NCBI RefSeq assembly: GCF_920984735.1
Contig: NZ_CAKLBU010000007.1
Coordinates: forward strand, 86,545-150,544
DNA from: Pedobacter sp. Leaf250
GTDB lineage: Bacteria; Bacteroidota; Bacteroidia; Sphingobacteriales; Sphingobacteriaceae
Length of the DNA stretch: 64,000 nucleotides
Reading direction: 5' to 3'
Shown piece by piece: positions 16,954-26,107 of the stretch. Position 1 is the first letter of the stretch. Every line of letters begins with the position of its first letter. Below the pieces are notes generated by a model. It worked only from the letters and a program-made list of their open reading frames with translations. It searched no databases and had not been told where the DNA came from. The translations under genes were made by a program, and so were the position numbers.

Positions 16954-19578
16954 TCATTTTAAAATAGTCAAACTTCCGGTGAGTTTACCACAATCTGTTT
17001 TCAAATCGATTACATAATAATACACGCCAACATTTAATGGTTTACCGTTGTAAGTACCGTCGAATTCTTTGTCATAACCTATGGAATGAAAAATTCTGCC
17101 GCCAGTTCTATTGAAAATAAAAAATTCGGCATTAGGATAATTTTCAGCTCCCGGTACTCGCCAGGTATCATTCACCCCATCGCCATTTGGCGTAATAGAA
17201 TTTGGCACCTGGAGTTTTTTCTTTTCTAATAAATCCAAATCGATTACTTCACTAGTGATTTCACAACCGTACTTATCAACCACCTTTAAGTAGTATTTTC
17301 CAGGTTTGGCGGTTAAATTTAATTCATTGTATACTACATTTCCATTGGGATCAATCCATTGAAAATTATAGGGCGATGTTGATCCCAATATTTGAATATC
17401 TGTTATGTTTATCGTTTTGCCATCGCAGCTGATAAATGATTGCATTGTAGTCAAATCAATTATTGGATTTTCTGTTGATTCAATTGTGAAACTGCCAGCA
17501 ATGTTTTCACAGTTTAAACCGTCAGATGCAGCTAATGTATATGTCCCTGCAGATACATCCGTTAGGTTTTCATTATTTCCAACTGCATTTCCATCAGCAT
17601 CCTTCCAAATAAACAAAACCGGTTTATCAGTTTGATAGCTTTGGATGGTAATACTTCCATTACTATTGCCGCAGCTGGCAGGCTTTATGATCACATTTTT
17701 AATAACATAATTTTTTACCACATTTTTAATAACATACACTGGCGATGTAATTTCACAACTATTCTCACCAGCCTTAAAAAAATAACTTCCCGCAGGTATA
17801 TTTCCCAAATCTGAACCATTTCCTACAATATCGCCTTGTTGATTATACCAAGTTTTTGCAAGGTTATTGGCAACTCCAATATTTTTAATGCTCCCATTAG
17901 ATGCCCCACAAATCTCATCAGCTATTCTTTTATTGCTATCGTCGATACCGTTTCCTAATGAGCCAATGGTGTACGTTGTTGAAGTAACATCGCAAGCACC
18001 CATTTGCCCGGCTTTTAAATAATATGTGCCTGCTGGAACATTTTCAAGATCTTTGGTATTGCCAACAAGCAGGCCAGCACTGTTAAACCATTGAAAAACA
18101 CTTGCATTGTAGACTTTTAAATTTTTGATACTTCCGGTAGTTTGCCCACAAAATGGATCGATAATTTGTTTATCAGTGTCGTCTATTAATGGTTTAGAAA
18201 AATTAGATGTTGCACCATTTGCATCAGTACCTAAACTTGTTATTTTACCTGCAATAGAACCTGTATACTTCCAAAAACCAGCGGCATCCGTAGGTACCGT
18301 AGCAAACCAAGTTTTTCCCTGGCAATCGTTGCATTCATCGGTATAAAATAGTTCGACGATTGAATTAGGACTATATACTCCACTAACCTCACTGGCAGAT
18401 ATCAAACTAATTTTTGCCGGATTAAGCGACTGATTTTTAAATGTGATTGCAGCAGTTGAATTGCAATATATGCTGTTTTTAAAAATGGCGATTGGATAAG
18501 AATTCTCGACAAGGATAGCCGTTTTGTTATATGCAATAAAATTCTGATCGTTAACATTAGAACCACCAATAAGCCCCTTTGTATTTGAAAAATTAATGTG
18601 AATGCCTAAGGTGTTTGAAAAGTTTTCAGTCCCTAATTTACCGGTGCCGATCTTATTTCGGGCGATCACAAAACCATCATTTACATAATCTACATGGATG
18701 GCAATGGATTGAACACCCACAATGTTATCCGTGATAATAGGTGCACTTGTTCCCCCGTTAACATAAATTCCTTTAGCAGCAAGCGTAGGCTTCGGATTGA
18801 AATTTTTATCTAACCCGATGATGTTATTTGCAATCTTATAAATGCCTTCTGCTCCACCAAGAGCAATACCTGTTCGAGTATTACCAGTTACCAAATTTCC
18901 TTCTTCCGGTGTATCTCCGCCAATAATGCCCCCTTTAATAAAACTGATATCAATCCCCGTTTCATTTGGTGCAACGGTTAATCCATTTTCAGCTAAACCA
19001 AAAATATTTGATGATATTTTAACATTTTCTATAAAAAACTTAGGAATTACAAATGGTGAGAGAATTCCAGCATAGCACCCTACAAAACAATTTGGCTTAT
19101 TTGGTGCACCAACTACAATATCTTTAGAGTTATAGAGGTAAATGCCTCCTTTTTTATCTTCAATTGCGCCTAAAGGATCAGACTGAAAATTACCAAAAAG
19201 CAAACCATAAACTTCAATTTTATTGGCATTGTCCATTCTTAAGCCATTAAAATAAGTGGCAACAACTCTAGTTAAACTAATTTTAATATTTGGATTACCC
19301 AAGGCAGAAAATGGTTGAGTAGTTCCATCGATAATAATATTTGCTGTGAGTATGGGCAGCTCTGTTTCCAGGGCAATAGTTACATCTGCCAAAGATGAGC
19401 CTGGTAAATTGAAATAAATATAATCCACATCAGCCGTTCCATTAGTGTTCGCTCTTTCTATGGCGTCGCGTAGAGATCCTGTACCAGAGTTTAAATTATT
19501 TATTACAGTGAATGTATCCGCATGTAAAAATGCAATATTAAAAAACAAAAAACCAAGAAACAGAATGAGGTATCGCAT
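16954..19578 (-). CDS. T9SS-sorted beta-helix surface protein with gliding-motility C-terminal domain
   Basis: An 874-residue surface or secreted protein. The ATG at 19578 (MRYLILFLGFLFFNIAFLHAD) gives a clean signal peptide; the upstream ATG at 19605 lies inside a terminator stem and is rejected. Residues 25-420 open with SGTGSLRDAIERAN and form a parallel beta-helix rich in NxI and GG turns. Four Ig/SprB-like repeats of 75-90 residues follow (about 460-780), two carrying the near-identical PAGxYxxKAG strand. The end, VPNSITPNGDGVNDTWRV to the C-terminus, is the gliding-motility-associated (type B) sorting domain, which directs export through the type IX system and surface attachment. It follows susCD and DUF4397 on the same strand, but a terminator separates them. 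The beta-helix could bind or cleave polysaccharide; no catalytic residues are recognised. Confidence 0.88.
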   Translation of the reverse strand: MRYLILFLGFLFFNIAFLHADTFTVINNLNSGTGSLRDAIERANTNGTADVDYIYFNLPGSSLADVTIALETELPILTANIIIDGTTQPFSALGNPNIKISLTRVVATYFNGLRMDNANKIEVYGLLFGNFQSDPLGAIEDKKGGIYLYNSKDIVVGAPNKPNCFVGCYAGILSPFVIPKFFIENVKISSNIFGLAENGLTVAPNETGIDISFIKGGIIGGDTPEEGNLVTGNTRTGIALGGAEGIYKIANNIIGLDKNFNPKPTLAAKGIYVNGGTSAPIITDNIVGVQSIAIHVDYVNDGFVIARNKIGTGKLGTENFSNTLGIHINFSNTKGLIGGSNVNDQNFIAYNKTAILVENSYPIAIFKNSIYCNSTAAITFKNQSLNPAKISLISASEVSGVYSPNSIVELFYTDECNDCQGKTWFATVPTDAAGFWKYTGSIAGKITSLGTDANGATSNFSKPLIDDTDKQIIDPFCGQTTGSIKNLKVYNASVFQWFNSAGLLVGNTKDLENVPAGTYYLKAGQMGACDVTSTTYTIGSLGNGIDDSNKRIADEICGASNGSIKNIGVANNLAKTWYNQQGDIVGNGSDLGNIPAGSYFFKAGENSCEITSPVYVIKNVVKNYVIKNVIIKPASCGNSNGSITIQSYQTDKPVLFIWKDADGNAVGNNENLTDVSAGTYTLAASDGLNCENIAGSFTIESTENPIIDLTTMQSFISCDGKTINITDIQILGSTSPYNFQWIDPNGNVVYNELNLTAKPGKYYLKVVDKYGCEITSEVIDLDLLEKKKLQVPNSITPNGDGVNDTWRVPGAENYPNAEFFIFNRTGGRIFHSIGYDKEFDGTYNGKPLNVGVYYYVIDLKTDCGKLTGSLTILK

Positions 19579-19590
19579 GGCTTTGATAGT

Positions 19591-19626
19591 CAAAAAAAAA
19601 GACAAGGCTAAATAACCTTGTCTTTT
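19591..19626 (-). terminator. Intrinsic terminator after the DUF4397 gene
   Basis: On the minus strand, arms 19616-19626 and 19597-19607 (11 bp, AAAAGACAAGG with CCTTGTCTTTT) close an 8-base loop and run into a T-tract. It ends the susCD-DUF4397 transcript and sits 13 bp upstream of the chosen start of the next gene, which must then have its own promoter or depend on read-through. Confidence 0.85.
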
Positions 19627-19643
19627 CTAATATAATAAATTTT

Positions 19644-20432
19644 TTAATAAAAGGATGCGTAATAACTTAACCCAAATGGAGTTGTTGTAGACCCAGCTAT
19701 CCCCCTAACAATGAAGGTATAGGCTTGTCCTTTAGTTAATGTTATCCCTGAAAAGCTGCCCGTTGTTACTGAGGTTGTTGTACCTGTGTAATTAAACTGG
19801 TATACATTTGATTGCCCAGGAAGCGGTATCTCTACAAAGCCTGATGCAGAATTATAAGCCACATTCGGAACGATAACCTGACCAGTAGTTCTTTGTACCA
19901 TATCGATGTTAGCTGTTCCACCATTGTATAAGTTTACCATTCTAACGAAAATTTTAGTGGTATCTAACGCTGGCCTTACTTCTTCCAACAATAATGAAGC
20001 TGGAATTTTTTTATCGGCGGTATTATAAGCTCCTGTGGTAAATAAGGTATAATATTTACCACCAGCTAAATTGATGTTCGTGTTAAATACGTTCAAACTT
20101 TTATCTGTTGCAGCAGATGATACAATTTTTGCATCGATTTTACTGGTTCCTGGGGTTATAGGCAAAAACTGACCAGGATTTACTGGAAAAATACCGATGT
20201 AACTAAAACCTGTTTCTCCCGTCAATGCATTGTACGCACCCGAAATCCGAGTATCATTCATGTAAAAGTTAACACTTGGGCTGCCCGGCGTCATGTTAAT
20301 AAAACGCAGGAAAGAGTATGCCGGATCGCCAACATTGATTTTGGTATAAGGTGTACTTTCTACCAATTCGCCTTTTTTACAAGCGGTAAATATAGTTACG
20401 GCAGCAATTAAAATATATAATGTCTTTTTCAT
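19644..20432 (-). CDS. DUF4397 lipoprotein
   Basis: A 262-residue lipoprotein starting MKKTLYILIAAVTIFTAC with the lipidated cysteine at 18. ATG 20432 was chosen because the longer frame has no signal features and overlaps susD. The YSFLRFINMTPGSPSVNFYMND segment is the DUF4397 signature, and a second related half (KIFVRMVNLYNGGTANIDM) follows, so the fold is two repeated beta-sandwich-like units. It starts 11 bp after susD and is therefore part of that operon, probably as a surface-exposed accessory lipoprotein that helps bind the imported ligand. The ligand is not known. Confidence 0.85.
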   Translation of the reverse strand: MKKTLYILIAAVTIFTACKKGELVESTPYTKINVGDPAYSFLRFINMTPGSPSVNFYMNDTRISGAYNALTGETGFSYIGIFPVNPGQFLPITPGTSKIDAKIVSSAATDKSLNVFNTNINLAGGKYYTLFTTGAYNTADKKIPASLLLEEVRPALDTTKIFVRMVNLYNGGTANIDMVQRTTGQVIVPNVAYNSASGFVEIPLPGQSNVYQFNYTGTTTSVTTGSFSGITLTKGQAYTFIVRGIAGSTTTPFGLSYYASFY

Positions 20433-20443
20433 AATTGTATCGA

Positions 20444-21994
20444 TTAAGGTTGAGAGAACCACATTTTGTAAGTATGATAATCAGGCAAATCAGCTCCAAT
20501 AACTTTTAATGCCGCTACGTTCCATAAATACTCAGAGTTGTAACGTGGGCGATAACGTTGTGCTGGTTTACCACCATTATCTGGATAAAGCACGGTTGGC
20601 AAAAAGAAAACACCTAAATAAGGGTTATTGCCCTTTGCATCGCCAACGTTGTAATTATATTTACGAAGATCGCACCATGTTTCTACAAAGCCATAACCAT
20701 ATAATGCCAAATACTTTTGTAGCATAATATCTCTTAGGGTTAATGCTGATGCACTTTGTTTTACCGCAGCACTGGTCATATAAGCAGTTTTTTGTGCTGT
20801 TGTGATTGCGGTACCAAGTGCACTTACAAAATCGATACTTGCAGAAATACCATTTAAATATGCCGTATAAGCTAATGTTGGGTTTTCACTTCTAAAAGCA
20901 GCTTCAGCTTTAATAAACTGCATTTCAGCGTAAGTCATAATAGGAAAACTTGCATTATCCTTAAATAAATATTTTCCAAAAGTTGCACCAGGATTGGCAG
21001 AAGCTAAAACACCCCATGGATTTGGAATTTGATTTCGCAATGCAGCAGTACCAGGATCACCAGCACCAGGGTTTGTTCCTCTGTATTCATTATCAGCAGA
21101 CGGCGTAATCATATTCACAATTCTTGGATCGATTACTGTTCCTTTTATACCTGTGAAATAAGTGCCATCCAATAAACCAACAATCATTCTGGTTTGGCGA
21201 TAGGCAGCTAAGTTTGCTCTTAAAGGTCCATAAAAATTTCCATTTGCAGCTGTTGACCCTGTATTTGGAACGAGGAAATTATCGGCATTGCTTGATAATG
21301 CTTTATCTACATACTCGATAACTTTAGCAGGATTGTAGTTTGCCTTATTAATTAAATTGTTTGCATTTCTTGCTAGAACTCCATAATTGAATTTAATCCA
21401 TTTGGCATTATCACCATTATAAATTAAATCAGCTCCAGCCATTTTAGCCACACTACCAGTTCCATCGGTACGAGAGAAATTGGCAATTGATTCATTTGCC
21501 AATCTTACTACCTCTGCATAAACATCTTCTTGTTTATCATAATCGAAAACATAACGATTTGGTTCATATGCTTGCTTTAGGATAATCTCCCCATGATAAT
21601 CTGTAGTTGTTTGCCAGCTCCACGCCTTCAAAGCTTGAGCTAATCCTATGTAGTTATATTCCTGTTTTGCCTGAGAATCTTCGATAATAAGATTAAGATT
21701 GGCACCTAAACCATAATAATTGGTCCTCCAAATTTCTCCCATTACATCACTACCGGGAGACCAACCATGTGTTTCACCAACATTCACACTTCCTCCAAAA
21801 TACTGAATTAGGCCCCCAAGATACCTGGAGTCAAACTGGATACCTCTCTCCATTTGCGCAAATAGTGGAGGCGTAAGTGTTTTACTTTCTGGTGTTTGCG
21901 GCGTCGCCGGATCAGTGTTTACATCCAGGTATTTCTTGCAACCAGCAGATAAAAACACCATTAATGCTGTGATCACTATATATATTTTTTTCAT
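20444..21994 (-). CDS. SusD/RagB-family nutrient-binding lipoprotein
   Basis: A 516-residue lipoprotein (MKKIYIVITALMVFLSAGC, cysteine at 19) followed by the usual KKYLDVNTDP start of mature SusD-like proteins. It belongs to the subgroup with long N-terminal TPR helices (LNLIIEDSQAKQ, YIGLAQALKAWSWQTTTDYHG). SusD proteins cap the paired SusC barrel on the cell surface and hold oligosaccharide or peptide ligands. It begins 11 bp after susC and is followed 11 bp later by the DUF4397 gene. The locus has no adjacent glycoside hydrolase apart from the possible beta-helix protein, so the substrate is open. Confidence 0.92.
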   Translation of the reverse strand: MKKIYIVITALMVFLSAGCKKYLDVNTDPATPQTPESKTLTPPLFAQMERGIQFDSRYLGGLIQYFGGSVNVGETHGWSPGSDVMGEIWRTNYYGLGANLNLIIEDSQAKQEYNYIGLAQALKAWSWQTTTDYHGEIILKQAYEPNRYVFDYDKQEDVYAEVVRLANESIANFSRTDGTGSVAKMAGADLIYNGDNAKWIKFNYGVLARNANNLINKANYNPAKVIEYVDKALSSNADNFLVPNTGSTAANGNFYGPLRANLAAYRQTRMIVGLLDGTYFTGIKGTVIDPRIVNMITPSADNEYRGTNPGAGDPGTAALRNQIPNPWGVLASANPGATFGKYLFKDNASFPIMTYAEMQFIKAEAAFRSENPTLAYTAYLNGISASIDFVSALGTAITTAQKTAYMTSAAVKQSASALTLRDIMLQKYLALYGYGFVETWCDLRKYNYNVGDAKGNNPYLGVFFLPTVLYPDNGGKPAQRYRPRYNSEYLWNVAALKVIGADLPDYHTYKMWFSQP

Positions 21995-22005
21995 CTCTCT
22001 AATAA

Positions 22006-25000
22006 TTAAAACCCAACTCTTAAACCAAAGTTATAACCTCTTGGCAAGCCAACAGAACCGAAATCGATCCCTGTTCCGCCTAAACCGCCAGATGCCGCAC
22101 TCAATCCATTTACTGCAGGATCAACACCTTTGTAATTTGTAATCAACAACAAATCTGTTCCTGTAAAGAATACGTTAGCACTTTTAAATACGGTGCTTTT
22201 CGCGAATAAACTTTTCGGCAAGTTATAAGACAAGGTGATATCCTTTAATCGAATCCAGTTCACATCTTCTTGTAAGAAATCTCTTGTATTATAAAATGTA
22301 GAATAATATGATGTGGTAATGTATGGTGTTACCAATATATTATTAGCTGTAGGATTACCCGAATTTTCTAAACCATCTTTTAAAACACCTGTAATTACAC
22401 GCGGAATTTCACGGTCTAAAGTAAGTTGTGACATTCCACGGGAATATAAATAAAACTCTGTAGCATTATAAATATCACCACCTTTTCTCATATCGAGCAA
22501 AAATGACAAGTTAAAGTTTTTATAGGTAAAGCTGTTGGTTAAACCTACCGAAATATCTGGAGCTCTATCTCCAATTGGGGTAAAGTTTGTTCCTTTAATC
22601 GGCATACCGTTTGTAGGATTGATCAAAATATCGCCCGCATTATTTCTTAAGTAATCAATACCAGCAAAAGCCGAAATGGAAGATCCAACTGTATATTGCG
22701 CTCTAACATTATCAAATAACCAAGAATCTGAAACGTAGAATACATCCTGATCAGCTGGCAATGCTAAAATATTACCTCTATCTCTGGCAAAGTTGGCTGA
22801 AATATCCCAAGTGAAGTTGGTTGTTTTAATTGGATTACCTTTAACCAATAATTCAAACCCACGTTTACGAATTTTTCCACTGTTAATATAACCTAAAATT
22901 GCGCCTGTTGCATAGCTAAGTCTTGGTGCAGTAATTTGTTTATTTGATACCGTATTGTAAACAGAAAAATCAAATGATAAACGGTTATTGAATAAACCAA
23001 GCTCGAAACCTGCTTCAGCCATTGTACTAAATTCTGCTTCAAGATCTGGATTACCAGCAGTAACATCTGTAGCAAAGCCGCCTCCTGTTGTTGTTTGAGC
23101 AACTAACTTTGTTTTGGTTACGTAAGCATTTCTAGCATCTTTTCCTGACTGGCCATAAGAAGCTCTTAATTTACCGAATGATAACCAATTCAATTTTTTT
23201 AATGGTGCCAAATCAGAAAACACAAAACTTAATGAACTTGCCGGATAAAAGAAGCTATAGTTTTTGATAGGAAGTGTAGAAGAAAAATCTTGTCTTCCTG
23301 TTAATGTTAAATATAATAAATCGTCATATCCAAGTTCAGCAACTGCTAGCGCACCAACTTTTCTTTTCAACTCATCGGCGAAAGCTACACGTTGAGTAGT
23401 TGGATCGGTATTGTTCATACTATAAAAATTTTGCTGATAAAACCTTGTTCCAAACTGGGCATTCGTTTGGTAAGAAGCATCAGTTAAATCTCCACCGATA
23501 CGAATAACAGGTTTAAATTTTCCAAAATCTTTTTTGATGGTTGCGATTAAAGTTGCGTTATACAAACGTTCATTGGTATTGTATGTATTTATACCACCAC
23601 CTGCATATACTGTACCTGCAACATTTGATCCATAAGATTGTGGATGATAGGCAGATAAACCCTGCCCTGCATTAATATCAGCTCCACCTCTGGCCGTAAT
23701 ACTTAACCATTTTGTAGGGATATAATCCATACCAAAGTTTGCCAGCATCCTGTTGCTTTTTTCCCAGTTAGGATTTTTTTCTACTGCCCAATATGGATTA
23801 TCAAGTTCTGCACTTAAGCTTCCTGTAATGGTTCTTCTATCTCCCGTACTGGTTAAGTAGTTCCGCATATCATCAACCAATGGCCAGGTTAAAGAACTTA
23901 ACATCGGGCTACTTGCACCCTTGTAAGTTTTATTAGTTTTAGAGTTGATAAAATTGATTGAACCATTCATCTTCAACTTATCACTTATTGTTGAGGTTAC
24001 ACTTACTTTACCATTTAAGGTATTAAAATCAGTACCAGGTACGATACCAGTTTGGTTGGTATAACCCAAAGAAGTTCTAACAGAAAGTTTCTCACTTCCA
24101 CCTTCAATCGAGGCATTGTGTTTTTGTGTGAAGCCTGTTTTATAGAAATTACCTACGTTATCGTAAATTGTTCTGTTACCCGGAATTTTTGCGCCAAAGT
24201 AAGTTCTGGTACGAACCTCTTCATCAAAAAAACCACCTGCACCACCACCATAAACAGATTGAACATCAGGAAAACGATAAGCATTTTCTACCCGGAATGA
24301 ATTATTATAGGTTACTCTAGCGGTACCTGCCTTAGCTTTCTTTGTGGTGATTACTACGGCACCAGAAGCGCCTTGAGTACCATAAAGCGCCGAAGCTTCC
24401 GGACCTTTCAAAATTGTAATGGTTTCTATTTCCTCAGGATTAATGTCCATTGCTCTATTACCATAATCATTCTGGCGATTAAAAGTACCTTGACCCACAA
24501 GATTGTATTCACTAAAAGTACGGTTTGAAATCGGCAAACCATCAATAACGAATAAAGGTTGATTATCTCCATCAAGAGAAACCCCACCACGGATAATCAT
24601 GGTTGATGATGCTCCAGGTGTACCATTTGTAGGTGTAATAGTTGCACCAGCAACCCTACCCTGTAATGCATTTAAGAAGTTATCACGCTGTGTTTGCGCA
24701 ACTTCTCCACCCTTAATAGTTTGCGTAGAATAACCCAAAGAACGCGAACTTCTTTCAATACCTTGAGCCGTAACGATTACATCATCAAGATTACTTGCAT
24801 CTGTAGCCATTACTACATTCATTGTAGTATTGTTCCCAACAGGTTTTTCCTGAGTTCTAAACCCAATGTAAGTAAACTGTAGTACATCAGTTTTTAATGC
24901 TTTTACTGAATAATTTCCATCGCCGTTAGTTTGAGCAACTGTGGTAGTTCCTTTAACTCGGATGGAAACTCCTGGTATTGGTCCATCGGATGATGATACC

Positions 25001-25086
25001 TTACCGGTAACGGTTATTTGTTGCGCAAAGGCATGAGCCAGCAACAAAAACGTACCAAGAAAAATTAATAGTAGCTTTTTTTTCAT
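22006..25086 (-). CDS. SusC/RagA-family TonB-dependent outer-membrane transporter
   Basis: A 1026-residue outer-membrane transporter. Signal peptide (1-21, ending AFAQ), a carboxypeptidase-regulatory-like beta-sandwich (about 23-95, ITVTGKVSSSDGPIPGVSIRVKG), a TonB plug (about 105-235, with GRVAGATI and LFVIDGLPI, and GPEASALYGTQGASGAVVITTKK) and a 22-strand-type barrel ending in GYNFGLRVGF. With the SusD partner it should import a ligand using TonB energy. It is divergent from a DeoR-family regulator across a 239-bp gap containing paired ACGCA direct repeats, so it is a likely regulator target. Substrate unknown. Confidence 0.94.
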   Translation of the reverse strand: MKKKLLLIFLGTFLLLAHAFAQQITVTGKVSSSDGPIPGVSIRVKGTTTVAQTNGDGNYSVKALKTDVLQFTYIGFRTQEKPVGNNTTMNVVMATDASNLDDVIVTAQGIERSSRSLGYSTQTIKGGEVAQTQRDNFLNALQGRVAGATITPTNGTPGASSTMIIRGGVSLDGDNQPLFVIDGLPISNRTFSEYNLVGQGTFNRQNDYGNRAMDINPEEIETITILKGPEASALYGTQGASGAVVITTKKAKAGTARVTYNNSFRVENAYRFPDVQSVYGGGAGGFFDEEVRTRTYFGAKIPGNRTIYDNVGNFYKTGFTQKHNASIEGGSEKLSVRTSLGYTNQTGIVPGTDFNTLNGKVSVTSTISDKLKMNGSINFINSKTNKTYKGASSPMLSSLTWPLVDDMRNYLTSTGDRRTITGSLSAELDNPYWAVEKNPNWEKSNRMLANFGMDYIPTKWLSITARGGADINAGQGLSAYHPQSYGSNVAGTVYAGGGINTYNTNERLYNATLIATIKKDFGKFKPVIRIGGDLTDASYQTNAQFGTRFYQQNFYSMNNTDPTTQRVAFADELKRKVGALAVAELGYDDLLYLTLTGRQDFSSTLPIKNYSFFYPASSLSFVFSDLAPLKKLNWLSFGKLRASYGQSGKDARNAYVTKTKLVAQTTTGGGFATDVTAGNPDLEAEFSTMAEAGFELGLFNNRLSFDFSVYNTVSNKQITAPRLSYATGAILGYINSGKIRKRGFELLVKGNPIKTTNFTWDISANFARDRGNILALPADQDVFYVSDSWLFDNVRAQYTVGSSISAFAGIDYLRNNAGDILINPTNGMPIKGTNFTPIGDRAPDISVGLTNSFTYKNFNLSFLLDMRKGGDIYNATEFYLYSRGMSQLTLDREIPRVITGVLKDGLENSGNPTANNILVTPYITTSYYSTFYNTRDFLQEDVNWIRLKDITLSYNLPKSLFAKSTVFKSANVFFTGTDLLLITNYKGVDPAVNGLSAASGGLGGTGIDFGSVGLPRGYNFGLRVGF

Positions 25087-25152
25087 AAACTGCCAATAAG
25101 GGATTAGTAAGAATTTGTTTAGTTAGTTAGTTTGTTTGTTGTTTGCCAAAAC

Positions 25153-25167
25153 ACGCATAATAACGCA
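25153..25167. promoter_or_regulatory. Candidate regulator site: ACGCA direct repeat, susC-proximal
   Basis: ACGCA occurs at 25153-25157 and again at 25163-25167, one helical turn apart, 67 bp upstream of the susC start. The same arrangement recurs at 25267-25281. DeoR-family proteins commonly bind direct repeats, so this is a candidate operator. Confidence 0.4.
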
Positions 25168-25266
25168 TTTTATTTAATATGAGGTAAATATGATAAATGT
25201 TTTTTAATAAAAGAACAAAACAACAAAGATTTTTATACAACCAACGCCATATATAATTGCACAAAA

Positions 25267-25281
25267 ACGCACAAACACGCA
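25267..25281. promoter_or_regulatory. Candidate regulator site: ACGCA direct repeat, deoR-proximal
   Basis: ACGCA at 25267-25271 and 25277-25281, again exactly 10 bp apart, 45 bp before the regulator ATG. A -7-like TACTTTCG follows at 25301-25308, which would place the repeat near the -33 position and suggest autoregulation. Confidence 0.4.
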
Positions 25282-25325
25282 AATTATTGAAAAGTATTTT
25301 TACTTTCGTGTAAACCAAACACAAT

Positions 25326-26072
25326 ATGCTTAAAAAAGAACGCCATGATTTTATTATGCGCCAAATCAATTTGCACAACCGTGTACTAACCTCCGATTTG
25401 GTTCAACTCCTGAATGTATCTGAAGATACCATTAGAAGAGATTTGCAAGAATTGGTAGATGAAGACTTGCTTTTTAAAGTTCATGGGGGTGCACTGTCGA
25501 AATCATACCACAGTTCTTTTGATGATAGTACCGTTTATGCAAGAGATATAAAAATCGTGATTGCTAAAAAAGCCACAACCCTTTTTAAAGACGGAATGGT
25601 GGTTTTAACGGGTGGAGGAACTACTATTTTAGAATTGGTTAAGCAACTTCCACAAAATATTGCAGGCACTTTTTTTACCATCAGTCCTTTGGTTGCTGTT
25701 GAGTTGGCAAAGTACGATAATCTGGAAGTGATTCTTATTGGTGGTTTGTTTTCAAAAAATTCGCAAATTACCTACGGCGGACAAGTAATCACGCAGCTTT
25801 CAGAAATTAAAGCCGATTTATGCGTAATGGGAACTAGTGCCATCCATCCAGAAGATGGCTTAACAGATACTTATTGGGAAATTAACCAATTAAAAAAAGC
25901 AATGATTGCCTGCTCAAAGAAAACCGCAGTGTTGTGTATATCAGAGAAGCTCGATATCTCCTTGAGATTAAGGGTTTGCCCAATCGAAAGCATCAGTTAT
26001 TTAGTAACCGAACTCGATGAAGCCGATGAAGCCTATGCAGGCTATAGGGCCAAAGATTTAAACATCTTATAA
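25326..26072 (+). CDS. DeoR/GlpR-family transcriptional regulator
   Basis: A 248-residue cytoplasmic repressor. The N-terminal winged helix (about 1-57) starts MLKKERHDFIMRQINLHNRV and has the recognition part VSEDTIRRDLQEL, then the family VHGGALS hinge. The C-terminal half (about 75-235) is the DeoR sensor, a sugar-phosphate isomerase-like fold with GGTTILELV and MGTSAIHPEDGLTD. Such proteins usually sense a phosphorylated sugar. It is divergent from one susCD operon and converges on another, with anmK and nagB beyond, so an amino-sugar phosphate is a reasonable guess at the effector, though unproven. The gene ends in a bidirectional terminator. Confidence 0.93.
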   Translation: MLKKERHDFIMRQINLHNRVLTSDLVQLLNVSEDTIRRDLQELVDEDLLFKVHGGALSKSYHSSFDDSTVYARDIKIVIAKKATTLFKDGMVVLTGGGTTILELVKQLPQNIAGTFFTISPLVAVELAKYDNLEVILIGGLFSKNSQITYGGQVITQLSEIKADLCVMGTSAIHPEDGLTDTYWEINQLKKAMIACSKKTAVLCISEKLDISLRLRVCPIESISYLVTELDEADEAYAGYRAKDLNIL

Positions 26073-26073
26073 A

Positions 26074-26104
26074 AAAAGAGGGTTCAAATTTGGAACCCTC
26101 TTTT
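26074..26104. terminator. Bidirectional terminator
   Basis: Arms AAAAGAGGGTTC (26074-26085) and GAACCCTCTTTT (26093-26104) pair perfectly around a 7-base loop, with A/T tails on both sides. It separates the convergent deoR and susD genes. Confidence 0.88.
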
Positions 26105-26107
26105 AAT

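Noticed and set aside
22893..23102. Minus-strand open frame inside susC and many similar frames in the other large genes
   Set aside because: They lie fully within well-supported genes in other frames and have no independent signal.
25127..25378. 83-codon minus-strand frame in the susC-deoR gap
   Set aside because: It spans the regulatory gap and the start of deoR; it is low in complexity and has no family resemblance.
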